Below are positions 11,407 to 21,918 of a stretch of 64,000 bases of DNA, piece after piece (positions within the stretch are counted from its first letter, which is position 1; the number at the start of each line of letters is the position of its first letter). The stretch spans positions 46,105,678-46,169,677 of the forward strand of contig NC_080425.1 of assembly GCF_029873635.1 (NCBI RefSeq), written 5' to 3'. This stretch comes from Malania oleifera (Eukaryota; Streptophyta; Magnoliopsida; Santalales; Ximeniaceae). The position numbers and the translations under genes are program-made. The notes beneath the pieces are model-generated. The model saw nothing but the letters and a program-made list of their open reading frames with translations. It did not search any database and had not been told where the DNA came from.

Positions 11407-13185
11407 TGGCCTGCTTAACTTATTATATAAAAAACATATTTATAAGTCAACCCGAGCCCATGGGTAACCGAGACACATCTAACATTCACAGCGGAAACCT
11501 AAGAAGCAATAAATATAAATCACATTTTCATAACCATAAAATACAAATACCAGAGTCAACTACATTCCCAAATATTTGTGTTTATATACAATCTCCAAAA
11601 ATACAAAATATATACATATCTAGGAACCCACAACATAAATCTATTGTTCCTAGATCAAAATTTACCCTCCTAGCAGGGTAGTACCACACTATCTTAACGG
11701 TGGCCTCGATCCTCCGGTCTTTCTGGGTTTCCTGAAAATTGTTTAATGTTTAGGGGTGAGACACTTCTCAATAAGGGAAAATAAACTAAATGCAGTTGTG
11801 TGGTAACATGAATATTTCATATAATTATACATATACAGTACATTTCATATACCTGAAAACATTCATCATAACATACTGAATAATCATAACTTTCATAATT
11901 TCTAATAATTCATACTAATCATGAAATGTCTAATATAACTGATAATACTAAAATTTACCCATGATGTATAGCTAGCTAATGTCATGTATTATCCCACATG
12001 ACGGGTTGTGCAGCCCGAAGGCGAGACCCGACAATGATCGGTCAACCACTGTCAAGTCAAAAATGTCTGCAAGTATGATGGCCCTACCACACCCTGGTCC
12101 AGACTGTCAGGTGGATATCTACAACTCTACACTAAAAGCCACATTGACTATCCATCTCCCACCTCCTTATGGGGTGGTTAGCACAAGTCTTAACATAATA
12201 TCTAATCTGTATATCTACGGTATCGTGCTCCTGTGACTGAACTGAACTATCATCCTGATTCTGATAATATATAATACATGATAATATACAGTTTAACATA
12301 AATAGATTGATAGCATTTTCTGTAATAACATAATACATACGGACTTACGCTGATTACTTTCATATCTATGGCCTTGCGCCAAAATCATACATAAACATAC
12401 GACCTTGTGCTGAAATCATACATCATACACAGCCTTGCACCGGCTATCAATCACGGCCTTGCACCGGCTATCAATCACGGCCTTGCGCCAACCATTTCAT
12501 ACATATCATTCTGAATAAATAATTCATTTATCATGTATTTTAAAAACCATACTGTACTGCATTATTTCATAATCTCTAAAAAATATACTTATTCATAAAA
12601 TTTTCATATCATAGTACTTTCCACGTAAAACAATAGTCATACCACACATTTTTGTATAAAACCATACATTATATTTTAAAATCATAATTTCTAACATTTC
12701 ATACATATATATATATATATATACATATATTTCAACATAATAGCAGTATTTTCCCAAATATGCATTTTCTCCATAATATACAAATATAATACATGCTTTC
12801 TTGAAAATTATTTTGCTAATGAATAATAGTAATTTGTATGGAAAATAATTGCTTTAGTTTATTGCCTTACCAAAAACTGAAACGAAACCCCCTAAAATGC
12901 ACTCGTCCTGCACCCGCAGGATTCCCCATTCAACATCCTGAAAATGACAACTCTCATAACTAAATTTTAGTATTATTCCGTAATAACATTTCCTATAACT
13001 ACGATAAGACCAAATTTTACATTAAAAGTCTTACCTTAAACCAGAGATGAATTTCAACTCAGTCCCACTAATGATCCGCTCTAGCAGACTTGGATAGAAC
13101 TTCCCCAGGAGCATCGTGGTGGCCTCAGATCGTCGATCCGATGAGAAACAGGACCAGAATTGAAGACAGAAGAGAGAGAAATCGT

Positions 13186-13224
<39 letters not shown>

Positions 13225-13521
13225 TTTTCCTGATTTTTCCTGTGTAAAAACCGAGTTGTAGGCTATTTATACTATGGGTTTAGTCGACGAGCCACGTCAC
13301 CTCGTCGACGAGGTCAAGAGGCAATTCGTTGACGAACTCTCCCCTACGTCGACAAAATTCAGAGTCGCCCAAGACATCCTCTCGGTATCTTCTCGTCGAC
13401 GAAGCACCCCTTTGTCAACGAGCCTATACTGCCATGTTGTCGACGAACGCTGCACCTTCTTTTCTATTCCGTTTTCTTCTCTCTTTATTATTTAAATATC
13501 ATTATTCTTTAGGTCATTACA
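11407..13521 (-). repeat. 3' LTR (left) of gypsy element C, minus strand
   Basis: 2115 bp, bounded by TG at 11407 and CA at 13521 as read on the plus strand. On the minus strand it starts TGTAATGACC next to a polypurine tract. It carries GGGGTGAGACACTTCTC near 11754, a short tandem array with unit GGCCTTGCACCGGCTATCAA near 12420-12495, a (TA)n run at 12705-12722, a (GA)n run at 13190-13220, and seven copies of a CGTCGACGA-like motif at 13274-13445. On the minus strand that motif cluster sits directly upstream of TATAAATAG (about 13264). The other LTR of element C is strongly diverged from this one. Confidence 0.85.
13274..13445 (-). promoter_or_regulatory. CGTCGACGA motif cluster upstream of LTR TATA box
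   Basis: Seven copies of a near-palindrome close to TCGTCGACGA (variants GTTGACGA, GTCAACGA) lie at irregular spacing in 170 bp. On the minus strand they precede TATAAATAG at about 13264. The same arrangement is found in two other gypsy LTRs of the window (34799-35070 and 42245-42490). A role in transcription is inferred from position only. Confidence 0.55.
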
Positions 13522-13534
13522 TTCACCCCTCCTT
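13522..13534 (-). other. Polypurine tract of element C
   Basis: On the minus strand AAGGAGGGGTGAA lies directly against the LTR start TGTAATGACC, preceded by TTTTGAGGACGAAATG, a sequence common before the 3' LTR of this gypsy lineage. It would prime plus-strand DNA synthesis. Confidence 0.75.
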
Positions 13535-13839
13535 ATAACATTTCGTCCTCAAAATTTACTATTCATATAATTCATCATCCCTTAAAGGCAAATGGTCTAC
13601 TTATTTTATTACTTACCCTCACTTAAGGCAGAGGAATACCATGGTTACATTCCAAGTCTTGGGAGATTACATATACAAAATAAATTTTTCCCCAAAACTA
13701 AAATACTACTTACTAACTAAAGTATTACATGTACCTGCAAAAGAAATACTACATATTTATTTATATTTTCTAATTACATCTGAACTTCTTGGAACAATCG
13801 CGGGTATTTTTGTCTTATCTGTTCCTCGAGCTCCTAAGA

Positions 13840-15060
13840 CGCTTCTTCTATTGCATGATTCCTCCATAGAACCTTAACCAAAGGAATCTTCTTATTACGT
13901 AGTTCTTTTTCTCTTCTATCTAGAATCTACACCGGTATCTCCTTATAAACTAGTGAATCACTGAACTCTAATTCACTAAAATTGATTATATGAGAAGGGT
14001 CTAGGGCATATTTCCTTAACATAGAAACGTGGAATATGTCATGCATCCTAGATAACGTAGGTGGTAAAGCTAACCTGTAGGCAATTGGTCCCACCTTCTC
14101 TAAAATTTCAAATAGACGGATAAACCTAGGGTTAAGTTTACCCTTTTTTCCAAACCTCACAACTCCTTTTAACGAAGCTATCTTCAAAAATACATGATCA
14201 CCAGTATCAAATTCTAATTTCCTGTGGCGATTATCAGCATAACTCTTTTGTTGGCTCTGAACTGCACTGATTCTATCTCTGATAAGCCAAACCTTATCGT
14301 ACGCTTGCTGCACAAGCTTTGGTCCTACAACTCGCCGCTCACCCATCTCATCTCAATATAAAGGAAGATGACATCTCCTATCGTATAAAGCCTCAAACGG
14401 TGTTATGCCAATGCTGGTTTGATAACTATTATTATACACGAACTCTACCAGCAGCATGAACTGAGTCCAACTACCCCCAAAATCTAATACATATGCTCGG
14501 AGCATATCTTCTAGTATCTATATCGTCCTTTTAGTCTGCCCGTATGATTAAGGATGGAATGTCATGCTAAACGATAACTACGAACCTAAAGCTTCTTGTA
14601 AGCTTCTCTAGAAACGTGATGTAAAACGCGGGTCTCGATCTAACACAATTGATACTGGCACCCCATGAGAACGAACTATCTCCTGAATGTAAATCTCTGC
14701 TAAACGACAGAGGGGATAACTGATCTTGATAGGGAGAAAATGGGTGGTCTTAGTCAAACGGTCAACAATCACCCAGATGACATTCTGGCCATGTAATGCC
14801 GTCAGCAGTCCTGACACGAAGTCCATAGATAAATGATCCCACTTCCACTTTGGGATAAATAACGGCTGCAACTGCCCTGCCAGCCTATGGTGCTCAGCCT
14901 TTACATGTTGGCATGTCAAACACTGGGCTACATACTCAGCGATCTCTCTCTTCATACCACTCCACCAGTACGACTCTCATAGATCTCTGTACATCTTCGT
15001 ACTACTGGGATGAATTGTATACAAAGATCTGTGAGCCTCCTCTAAAATAGTCTTTCTGAT
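13840..15060 (-). pseudogene. Integrase and chromodomain region of element C
   Basis: Read on the minus strand from about 15060 down. The zinc-binding part keeps the pair CLTCQHVKAEHHRL near 14890, the DDE core starts with WDHLSMDFVSGL near 14840 and continues with RLTKTTHFLPIKISYPL and HGVPVSIVLDRDPRFTS near 14640. The C-terminal domain (FDTGDHVFLKI, RMHDIFHVSML) is open from 14346 to 13927 and ends at a stop. It is followed by a chromodomain-like segment (LVKVLWRNHAIEEAS) with a defect. Integrase would insert the cDNA and the chromodomain would guide target choice. Frame breaks near 14600 and 14350 make it non-functional. Confidence 0.87.
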
Positions 15061-15900
15061 TTCTGTATTAACAGGAACACATAATCTGGAACGGAATCAC
15101 AAAACTCTGTCATTTGCAATACTGAATTCCTCCCCCTGATCATTTTGCACTTTATCCATCACCTCTGTTAATTTTGGGTCTTCCTTTTAAGCGGTTTTAA
15201 TTCTTTCTTACAGAGTAGGTTGTACTACTAGGCTGGAAATACACACTGAAGGATCACTCTCTACCAACTCTAAGCCGAGTCTCTCCAGATCCATCATGAT
15301 CGTATATTAGATCTCCATAGCCGCCAACACTAGTTCCCTGGATTTCCTGTTCAACGCATCAGCTACCACGTTTGCTTTCCCTGGGTGATAACTAATGGTA
15401 CAATCAAAATCCTTAATTAACTCTAACCACCTTCTCTGCTTTATATTTAATTCTTTCTGCGTGAAGAAATACGTGAAGCTCTTGTGATCGGAGAAAATCT
15501 TACACTACTCGCCGTATAGGTAATGCCTCCAAATTTTCAATGCGTATACCACTGCAACCAATTCAAGATCATGTGTAGGGTAATTCTTTTCATATTCTTT
15601 CAACTGCCTGGACGTATACACCACTAACCTGCCATGCTGCATCAATACACAACCAAGTCCCTTCAAGGACGCATCACTGTAAATGACATACCCCTCACCC
15701 CTGATGAGATAACCAATACTGGTGTTATGACTAATCTTTGCTTCAGTTCTTGAAAACTCTGTTCACGGCTATCGTCCCACTCAAATCTAACATTTTTCCT
15801 CGTCAATCGTGTTAAAGGTCCTAACAAAGTTAAGAGTCCCTCAACGAAACGGCGGTAATAGCTAGCTAGCCTTAAGAAACTCCTGATCTCCTAGACACTT
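15061..15900 (-). pseudogene. RNase H and linker region of element C
   Basis: On the minus strand, RNase H landmarks include [20 protein letters not shown] near 15680-15630, [20 protein letters not shown] near 15600, and [11 protein letters not shown] near 15380. Stops interrupt it near 15495 and in the linker to integrase. The order RT, RNase H, integrase confirms a Ty3/gypsy element. Confidence 0.78.
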
Positions 15901-16640
15901 CTCGGTATAGCCCAATTCACTACCGCCTCAATCTTGCTAGGATCAACAGAAATACCGTCTCCAGATACAACATGCCCTAAGAACACGACCTTCTCAAGCC
16001 AAAATTTACATTTACTGAACTTGGCATACAACTTCTTTTCTCGAAGTGTCAGCAAAACCTACCTCAAGTGCGTCTCATGCTCCTCATAGCTCCTCGAATA
16101 GACCAGTACATCATCAATAAAAATAACAACAAACTGGTCTAGGTATTGGTGGAAGACTCTGTTCATCAAGTTCATAAATACCGCAGGAGCATTCGTCAAA
16201 CCAAACGGCATAACAATAAACTCATAATGCCCGTACCTGGTCCTGAAGGTCGTCTTCGAGACGTCTTCTGCTTTCACTTTTACCCGATGGTAGCTGGATC
16301 TGAGGTCAATCTTCAAATACACCCGTGTACCCTGGAGCTGGTCAAACAAATCCTCGATACAAGGTAGAGGATACTTGTTCTTGATTGTCACTTTATTAAT
16401 CTCCCTATAGTCTATACACATCCTCATAGTCCCATCTTTCTTCTTCACAAATAAAATTGGAGCTCCCCACAAAGATGCACTGGGTCGTATGAAGCCCTTA
16501 TCAAACAGATCTTGCAACTAATTCTTCAATTCGGCCAACTCTGCGGGCGCCATCCGGTACGGTACTTTAGAAATCGGTGTTGTACCTGGAAGTAGATCAA
16601 TAGGGAAATCTACCTCACGATTGGGTGGCAAGCCCGGTAA
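15901..16640 (-). pseudogene. Reverse transcriptase region of element C
   Basis: The best preserved domain of this element: 152 codons are open on the minus strand from 16517 to 16059. Motifs are [52 protein letters not shown] and the catalytic [14 protein letters not shown] near 16110. The part carrying [11 protein letters not shown] and SFLRLASYYRRFV continues toward 15850 after a stop near 16058. A stop also separates the N-terminal RT segment near 16518. Compared with element A, fewer conserved residues are lost. Confidence 0.9.
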
Positions 16641-17220
16641 CTTATCTGGGAAAACATCTATAAAATCCTTTACTACAGGCGTGCTAGCAAATATTTTAAT
16701 TCATTCTTTGACATCTCCTTCATAACAGCCACAAACCCATGACAACCACTCAGCAGTAGTCTTCTGGCTTTAATAGCTGAAACTAGCTGAGGCGGGGATT
16801 GCACTCGCGACCCTACAAACTTGAATTCTGCTTCCCCTAGAGATCTGAATATCACTTCTCGTGCTCGGCAATCTACGCTAGAAAAATTAGCTGCTAGCCA
16901 ATCCATGCCAAATATAATATCAAACTCGTGCATGTCTAGCACTATTAGATCAGCAAACAAAGTCTTTCCTTGAATATTAACTGGACAACCTCAGAGTACC
17001 CTACTACACCTCACTGCTGACCTAGTCGGTATAGATACCAACAATTCAACATATAATGATTGTGTTTCAGCCCGACATAATTTAACACACCCCAAAGACA
17101 CGAACGAGTGTGTAGCTCCTGAATCAAACAATGCAATAACTTTAAAATAAAGCATAATAACCATACTTGTCACCACGTCACCTACTATCTCAGCCTCACC
17201 CGGCGTCAGAGTAAACACCC
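16641..17220 (-). pseudogene. Protease region of element C
   Basis: On the minus strand the aspartic protease keeps its active-site triad in VIALFDSGATHSFVSLG near 17130-17090. After a stop near 16990 the conserved FDIIFGMDWLAANFS appears near 16920, followed by VQSPPQLVSA near 16800. The domain order PR then RT and the sequence match element A, so the two elements belong to the same lineage. It is interrupted by at least two stops. Confidence 0.83.
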
Positions 17221-17224
17221 TAAC

Positions 17225-18258
17225 TGGAGTAGTATTCCTCTGCTGGCCCCATGTGGCGCTTGATAACCTTCCGAGTATGGTTTGGGAGCTGGAACTACAT
17301 CTAGTGGGGTAGGGCAGTCTCGCACCATGTGCCCCGATCTACCGCAGTGATAGCACACCACACCACCAGCTCGACACTCTCCCCAATACCTCCTACCACA
17401 AGTTTGACAGACTGGAGGACCCTTCCCTGCCTACACCTCGCGTCCTCTAGTCTCCTGTCTCCACCCTCTGCATTGGTTTCCTCTCCTCCACTGACCCGAT
17501 CTATGACCTGGTTGGTAGCTGGTAGATGCAGATCTCTTCCTCTGTCCCTGCTCCTTTACATCGAGACACTCACCAATATCTGCCAAGGCTATCCTGTCGA
17601 CTAACTCAGCAAAGTACTAGATCCGCAGCACCACCACCTGCCTAAATATGCTCCGCCTCAAGCCTCTCTCAAACTACCTCGCCTTCTTCACTTCATCAGG
17701 AACAATGTACAAGGCGAAACAAGAGAGCTCGGTGAAACGCGCCGCATACTGATGGATGGATAGCTGTCCCTACTTCAGACTCAGGAACTCTTCTACTTTA
17801 GCCTCCCCGACAGTAGTTGGAAAATATCTATCGAAGAACAATTCTTTAAACCGGTCCCATGTCATGGCTATCGAAATCACCCTCTACTGCTTTAATAGTC
17901 TCGCCGTAGTCCACCACCTCTCGGCCTCTCCCGTCAATCTATAGGTGGCGAAGAGAATCCTCTGTTCCTCAGTACATTGCGACACAGCCAAGACTTTCTT
18001 GGTCTCCTGCATCCAGTTCTTAGTGGCTGCAGGATCAACTCCACCTGAGAATGCCGGAGGATTCATCTTAGTAAACTTTTCTATAGTGCACCCATGGCCT
18101 GCAGATGGACCACTCTGCTCCCTCAACCTCCTAGCGATCTCAGCCATAACCTGCTGAGCCATGCTACGTAATACCGCGTCAAAGTTGGTCCCAGCTGCAC
18201 CTGATGGTACTGCTCCATCATTGCCACTCGCATGAGCACTACTTCCTCCTAGATCCAT
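17225..18258 (-). pseudogene. gag pseudogene of element C
   Basis: The preferred start is the internal methionine at 18258 (MDLGGSSAHASGNDGAV), because it aligns with the gag start of element A at 1314. It is open to 17884, covering TIEKFTKMNPPAFSGG and AERWWTTARLL. Stops then appear near 17881, 17800, 17690 and 17615, with readable capsid sequence between them (LFFDRYFPTTVGEAKVEEF). A CCHC zinc knuckle CYHCGRSGHMVRDC lies at about 17354-17313. It is non-functional as it stands. Confidence 0.85.
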
Positions 18259-18540
18259 CTTGGAAACAAAAAACACGACTTAGAAATTTTATCCTTATAA
18301 TTTACCCACCTATCCTCACCACTTATTTCAACATTTCTAACTCATTTCTAATCCCCAGTCCTACATTCTTGGAACACAACCCGACAATAGCTTACTATGG
18401 TTTTCCTAAAATGGTCACCCCAGGAAAAACACAAAAACTACCACAGAAGTCCTGCCTCTAGACTGTAGAACAACCTTAAATCATTTTCTATACTCTAGTA
18501 TTGTTTTCGCTGCATTCTAAAGTCTACAGAACCTAACAAC

Positions 18541-18556
18541 CTAGGCTTTGATACCA
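18541..18556 (-). other. Primer binding site of element C
   Basis: On the minus strand TGGTATCAAAGCCTAG, one base from the methionine-tRNA consensus TGGTATCAGAGC, lies five bases from the LTR end at 18562. Confidence 0.8.
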
Positions 18557-18561
18557 AACTA

Positions 18562-18997
18562 TGACGACCTGTTTAATTTCCACATTTTTTTTTTTATATT
18601 ACAAAATCGCAAAACTCAACTCAGCAGATCATAATTCATCCAGACCCGTGGGTACCAGGGATACATCAGAACACGTAATGGAAGCCTAAGCAGTAGGAAA
18701 CATACAATCACAATATTATAAATACGAAAACATCCATCATATTACCATAAATACCAAAGTCACTATATCCACTGTATTTCAGTATATATATCCCAAAAAC
18801 AAAATCTAGGGACATTTCCCACAAAATTCAACTATCCCTACTAAAACTTACCCTTCAAAGAGGGCAGACAAACAGCACTAGATCAGTAGGGCTTTTCCCG
18901 TTTTCCTATCTGGGGCTCCTAAAAAGTTTATAAAATTTTGGGGTGAGACACCTCTTAGTAAGGGAAATAAACTAATACCAGTGTGTGACAACATGAG
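18562..18997 (-). repeat. 5' LTR (right) of element C, first part
   Basis: Reads TGACGACCTG from 18562 on the plus strand, i.e. the LTR end of a minus-strand element. It carries GGGGTGAGACACCTCTTAG near 18941. It is interrupted at 18997/18998 by the Tat/Ogre-like element and resumes at 33406. The last five bases, ATGAG (18993-18997), are the target site duplicated by that insertion. Confidence 0.87.
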
Positions 18998-19039
18998 TGT
19001 AAACACCCCATTTTTACCCAGGCCCAATATATGTATTAC

Positions 19040-19076
<37 letters not shown>

Positions 19077-19120
19077 TTATTTATTCTTATTATTATTATT
19101 ATTATTAATTTTCACTAATC

Positions 19121-19167
<47 letters not shown>

Positions 19168-19332
19168 TTCTTTATTATTATTATTATTATTTTTCATTAG
19201 TATTATTGATATTACTTTTATTCATTTTTTTTTACGTCTATTTTATTGTTATTATTATTTATTATTTTCATTATTATTTTTAATTTTTATTATCATTATT
19301 ATTAGTATTTTTATTACTATTATTACTATTAT

Positions 19333-19363
<31 letters not shown>

Positions 19364-19552
19364 TTTCATTAGTATTATTATTATTACTTTTATTTTTATT
19401 TCTATTTATATTGTTTATTATTATTATTATTATTATTTATTATTTTCATTATTATTGACATTATTTTTAATTATTATTATTATTAGTATTTTTACCTTTA
19501 TTTATTACTATTATTATTATTATTTTATTTATTTATTTATCTTTGTTATTAC

Positions 19553-19589
<37 letters not shown>

Positions 19590-21522
19590 TCCTTATTTCT
19601 ATAATAGTAGTATATATTATTTCCAAAAAAAAAGAAAAATACCATAAACCCAAAAAAGGAAATGTTTTTAGGGTTTTTTCAAAATTATTTTTATAAGAAG
19701 GGGGAGGGCGCTGCACACACAAGGGAGCCGGGGGGCACACACAGCTAACAGGGGCCTGTTCTTCTTCTTCTTCTTCTTATTCTTCATCTTCTTCTTCTTC
19801 GCCTATACCCAGTCGTAGCCACACCACTCGCCACTCTGCAAGCCTGCTGCCAGCCGGTTGTTCTCTCTCAACAGCTCTCTTCTGCTCCACCACTCTGCAA
19901 CACCCACAAGCAGCCTCCCTCAACTCCGGTCATCCCCATTGTCTCTAGCCAACATCAGATAGCGGCCACAACCTCCCCTGTTCCAGTCACACACCCCACG
20001 GCCACGCTACGTCCTCGCCACCGCAGGACCACGCCATCGCCGCCTCACTCCGGGAGGCCCCATCTTATACCAAGAGCTCCGCAACAACCCCCCAGCAGCA
20101 ACCTGCTACCAACCCGCTGCACCACCACCGTCGTCATCCCCCAAGGCCGTCGCTCCTCAGACTCCGTCATCGTTGCCTCTCGTCACTTGCTCCCGCAGCT
20201 GTCGTCGGCGTCGTTGTCGTCTCCGGTATCCTCCCCTCTTCCAACCACCCGAAGCCACCTTCGTCCTCGGCGGTGAACCCTCTGTAAATCCCCTGCCCTC
20301 CAGCCAGCATCTCACAGAAAACACACACACACACACCCGCTCTCACTACGCATGCACAGTACACACGTGCACGTGTGTTTTATTTTTTATTTTTATTTTT
20401 TTTTTCATTCATTTATTTATTTATTTTTCTGTATCCTTTCTTATTTGGATTCGTTTTAATATTTAAAGCTTAAGGCTTCGTTGTATAGGTATGTATATTA
20501 ATATATTATTTGTCATGATATGTAGTTAATATTCGCATGTAGGCTTTTTATTGTATATAAGTTAAAATTTTAATATTGTGTTTACGATTTCATTTTACGG
20601 CTATGATATTTGTTTAGATTTTTTGTGATAATTATTTTAAATACTAATCGGTTCGTTTTCATTATTGTAGGATTTTGTTTTATTGCGGAGGTACGAGTTC
20701 TATTGTTTGATATTTTTAAGTGTGCCATATTAATGTTATATGTTTAGTGTTTAAGTTTTTTTTTATAGGACCCTATTTAGGCAGTATGATTAATATTTAG
20801 GGTTTTGGTTGTGTCTTTATTCATATTCATTGTTGTGTGTATTTAGGTTTTTTTTGGTTATTATTGCACTCATTTTATGTTTAATATTTGTATAATTAGG
20901 ATTGTGTATTATGGTAACCATACTGAATAAGGTGTATACTATTTTTAAAAATAAATCTTTTTCATAATTTCATTACTTTCTTGGCTTCTCAATGGTTTCC
21001 ATATTATTAACCCGTAAGTTTGATTTGTTTTTTTAGTTAGTGATTTACCAATATATGTAGTGTGCATATCTTTAATTGCATGTTAGTATCAAGGGTAATT
21101 TTTATATTGTCAAGACATGTATATTATTTTTTATTACCGTTATTAATAATATTTGCTATTATTACTATTAATATTATTACTATCATTATTATTTATTATT
21201 ATAATTTATCATTACTATTGTTGCGTTTATCAATGTTACCATTATCGTTACTATTATTCTTATTTATTGTTATTATCACATTTATCATTATTATTAAAAT
21301 TATTGTTACTAATATTATCATCAGCACTATTATCATTATTATTACTATTATTAGTTATTATTATAATTATTCCTTTTTGAGGTATATGTAGATTCAATTG
21401 TGTTATTTTTAATACTTGTATTAATATTATAATATTTTTATTAAATATTTTTGATATTTTATCCCTATGATTTTATTGTGGGGGTATGAGCCTTCGGGCA
21501 TCACGTACCCTAAGCTCTGAGG

Positions 21523-21568
<46 letters not shown>

Positions 21569-21897
21569 TTATTTATTTTTTACATGTATTTATAAATTCA
21601 TAAAAAGGAGTAGTTTAAAGAATTATTAGATTAACTTAGGGATAATTTCAAATTAATTAGGTACCGTTCGTAAGAACGGGCGCGTAGGGGGTGCTCGTAC
21701 CTTCCCCTCGCGTAACCGAACTCCCAGCCCCAACTCTGGTAATGTAGACCGATTCTACCCCTAACGGGGTAGTAATCATGTGTTCTAACCGTACTAAAGG
21801 TTAGTGGCGACTTCGATATTCCATGTTTTTCCTTAAAAATAAAAATAATTTTTAATTTCGCCGCCCGGGGCACATGCGCTCCTGGGACGCCGCGACA
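18998..21897 (+). repeat. 5' LTR of the Tat/Ogre-like element
   Basis: 2900 bp from TGTAAACACC to CGCGACA. In order it holds a (TTA)n-rich block (19031-19610), a GC-rich block (19690-20340) with a candidate TATA position at 20281-20290, an AT-rich 3' half with another TTA-rich block (21140-21370), a (TA)n run (21521-21564), and a GC-rich end. The 3' copy has a 31-bp stretch near 32165 that is missing here after 20710. Confidence 0.92.
20281..20290 (+). promoter_or_regulatory. Altered TATA-like site in the 5' LTR
   Basis: Reads CTGTAAATCC here, while the 3' LTR reads CTATAAATCC at 31734-31742. It lies at the 3' edge of the GC-rich block, about 30 bp before a cytosine-rich stretch, a position that fits a core promoter. 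The A-to-G change may weaken this promoter copy. This is inferred from position and sequence only. Confidence 0.4.
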
Positions 21898-21900
21898 GCT

Positions 21901-21918
21901 TGGCGACTCCGCTGGGGA
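21901..21918 (+). other. Primer binding site of the Tat/Ogre-like element
   Basis: TGGCGACTCCGCTGGGGA begins three bases after the LTR end. Sites starting TGGCGACTCC are found in Tat/Ogre-type elements, for which an arginine tRNA primer has been described. The tRNA identity was not checked here. Confidence 0.7.

Noticed and set aside
13274..13495. Plus-strand frames over the CGTCGACGA motif cluster
   Set aside because: They are opened by the repeated GTCGACGA motif in an LTR; no protein family is recognisable.
21062..21391. Open frames rich in Ile, Leu and Tyr (also 32544-32876, 30412-30648 and 30912-31145)
   Set aside because: They are translations of TTA-rich microsatellite sequence in the LTRs.
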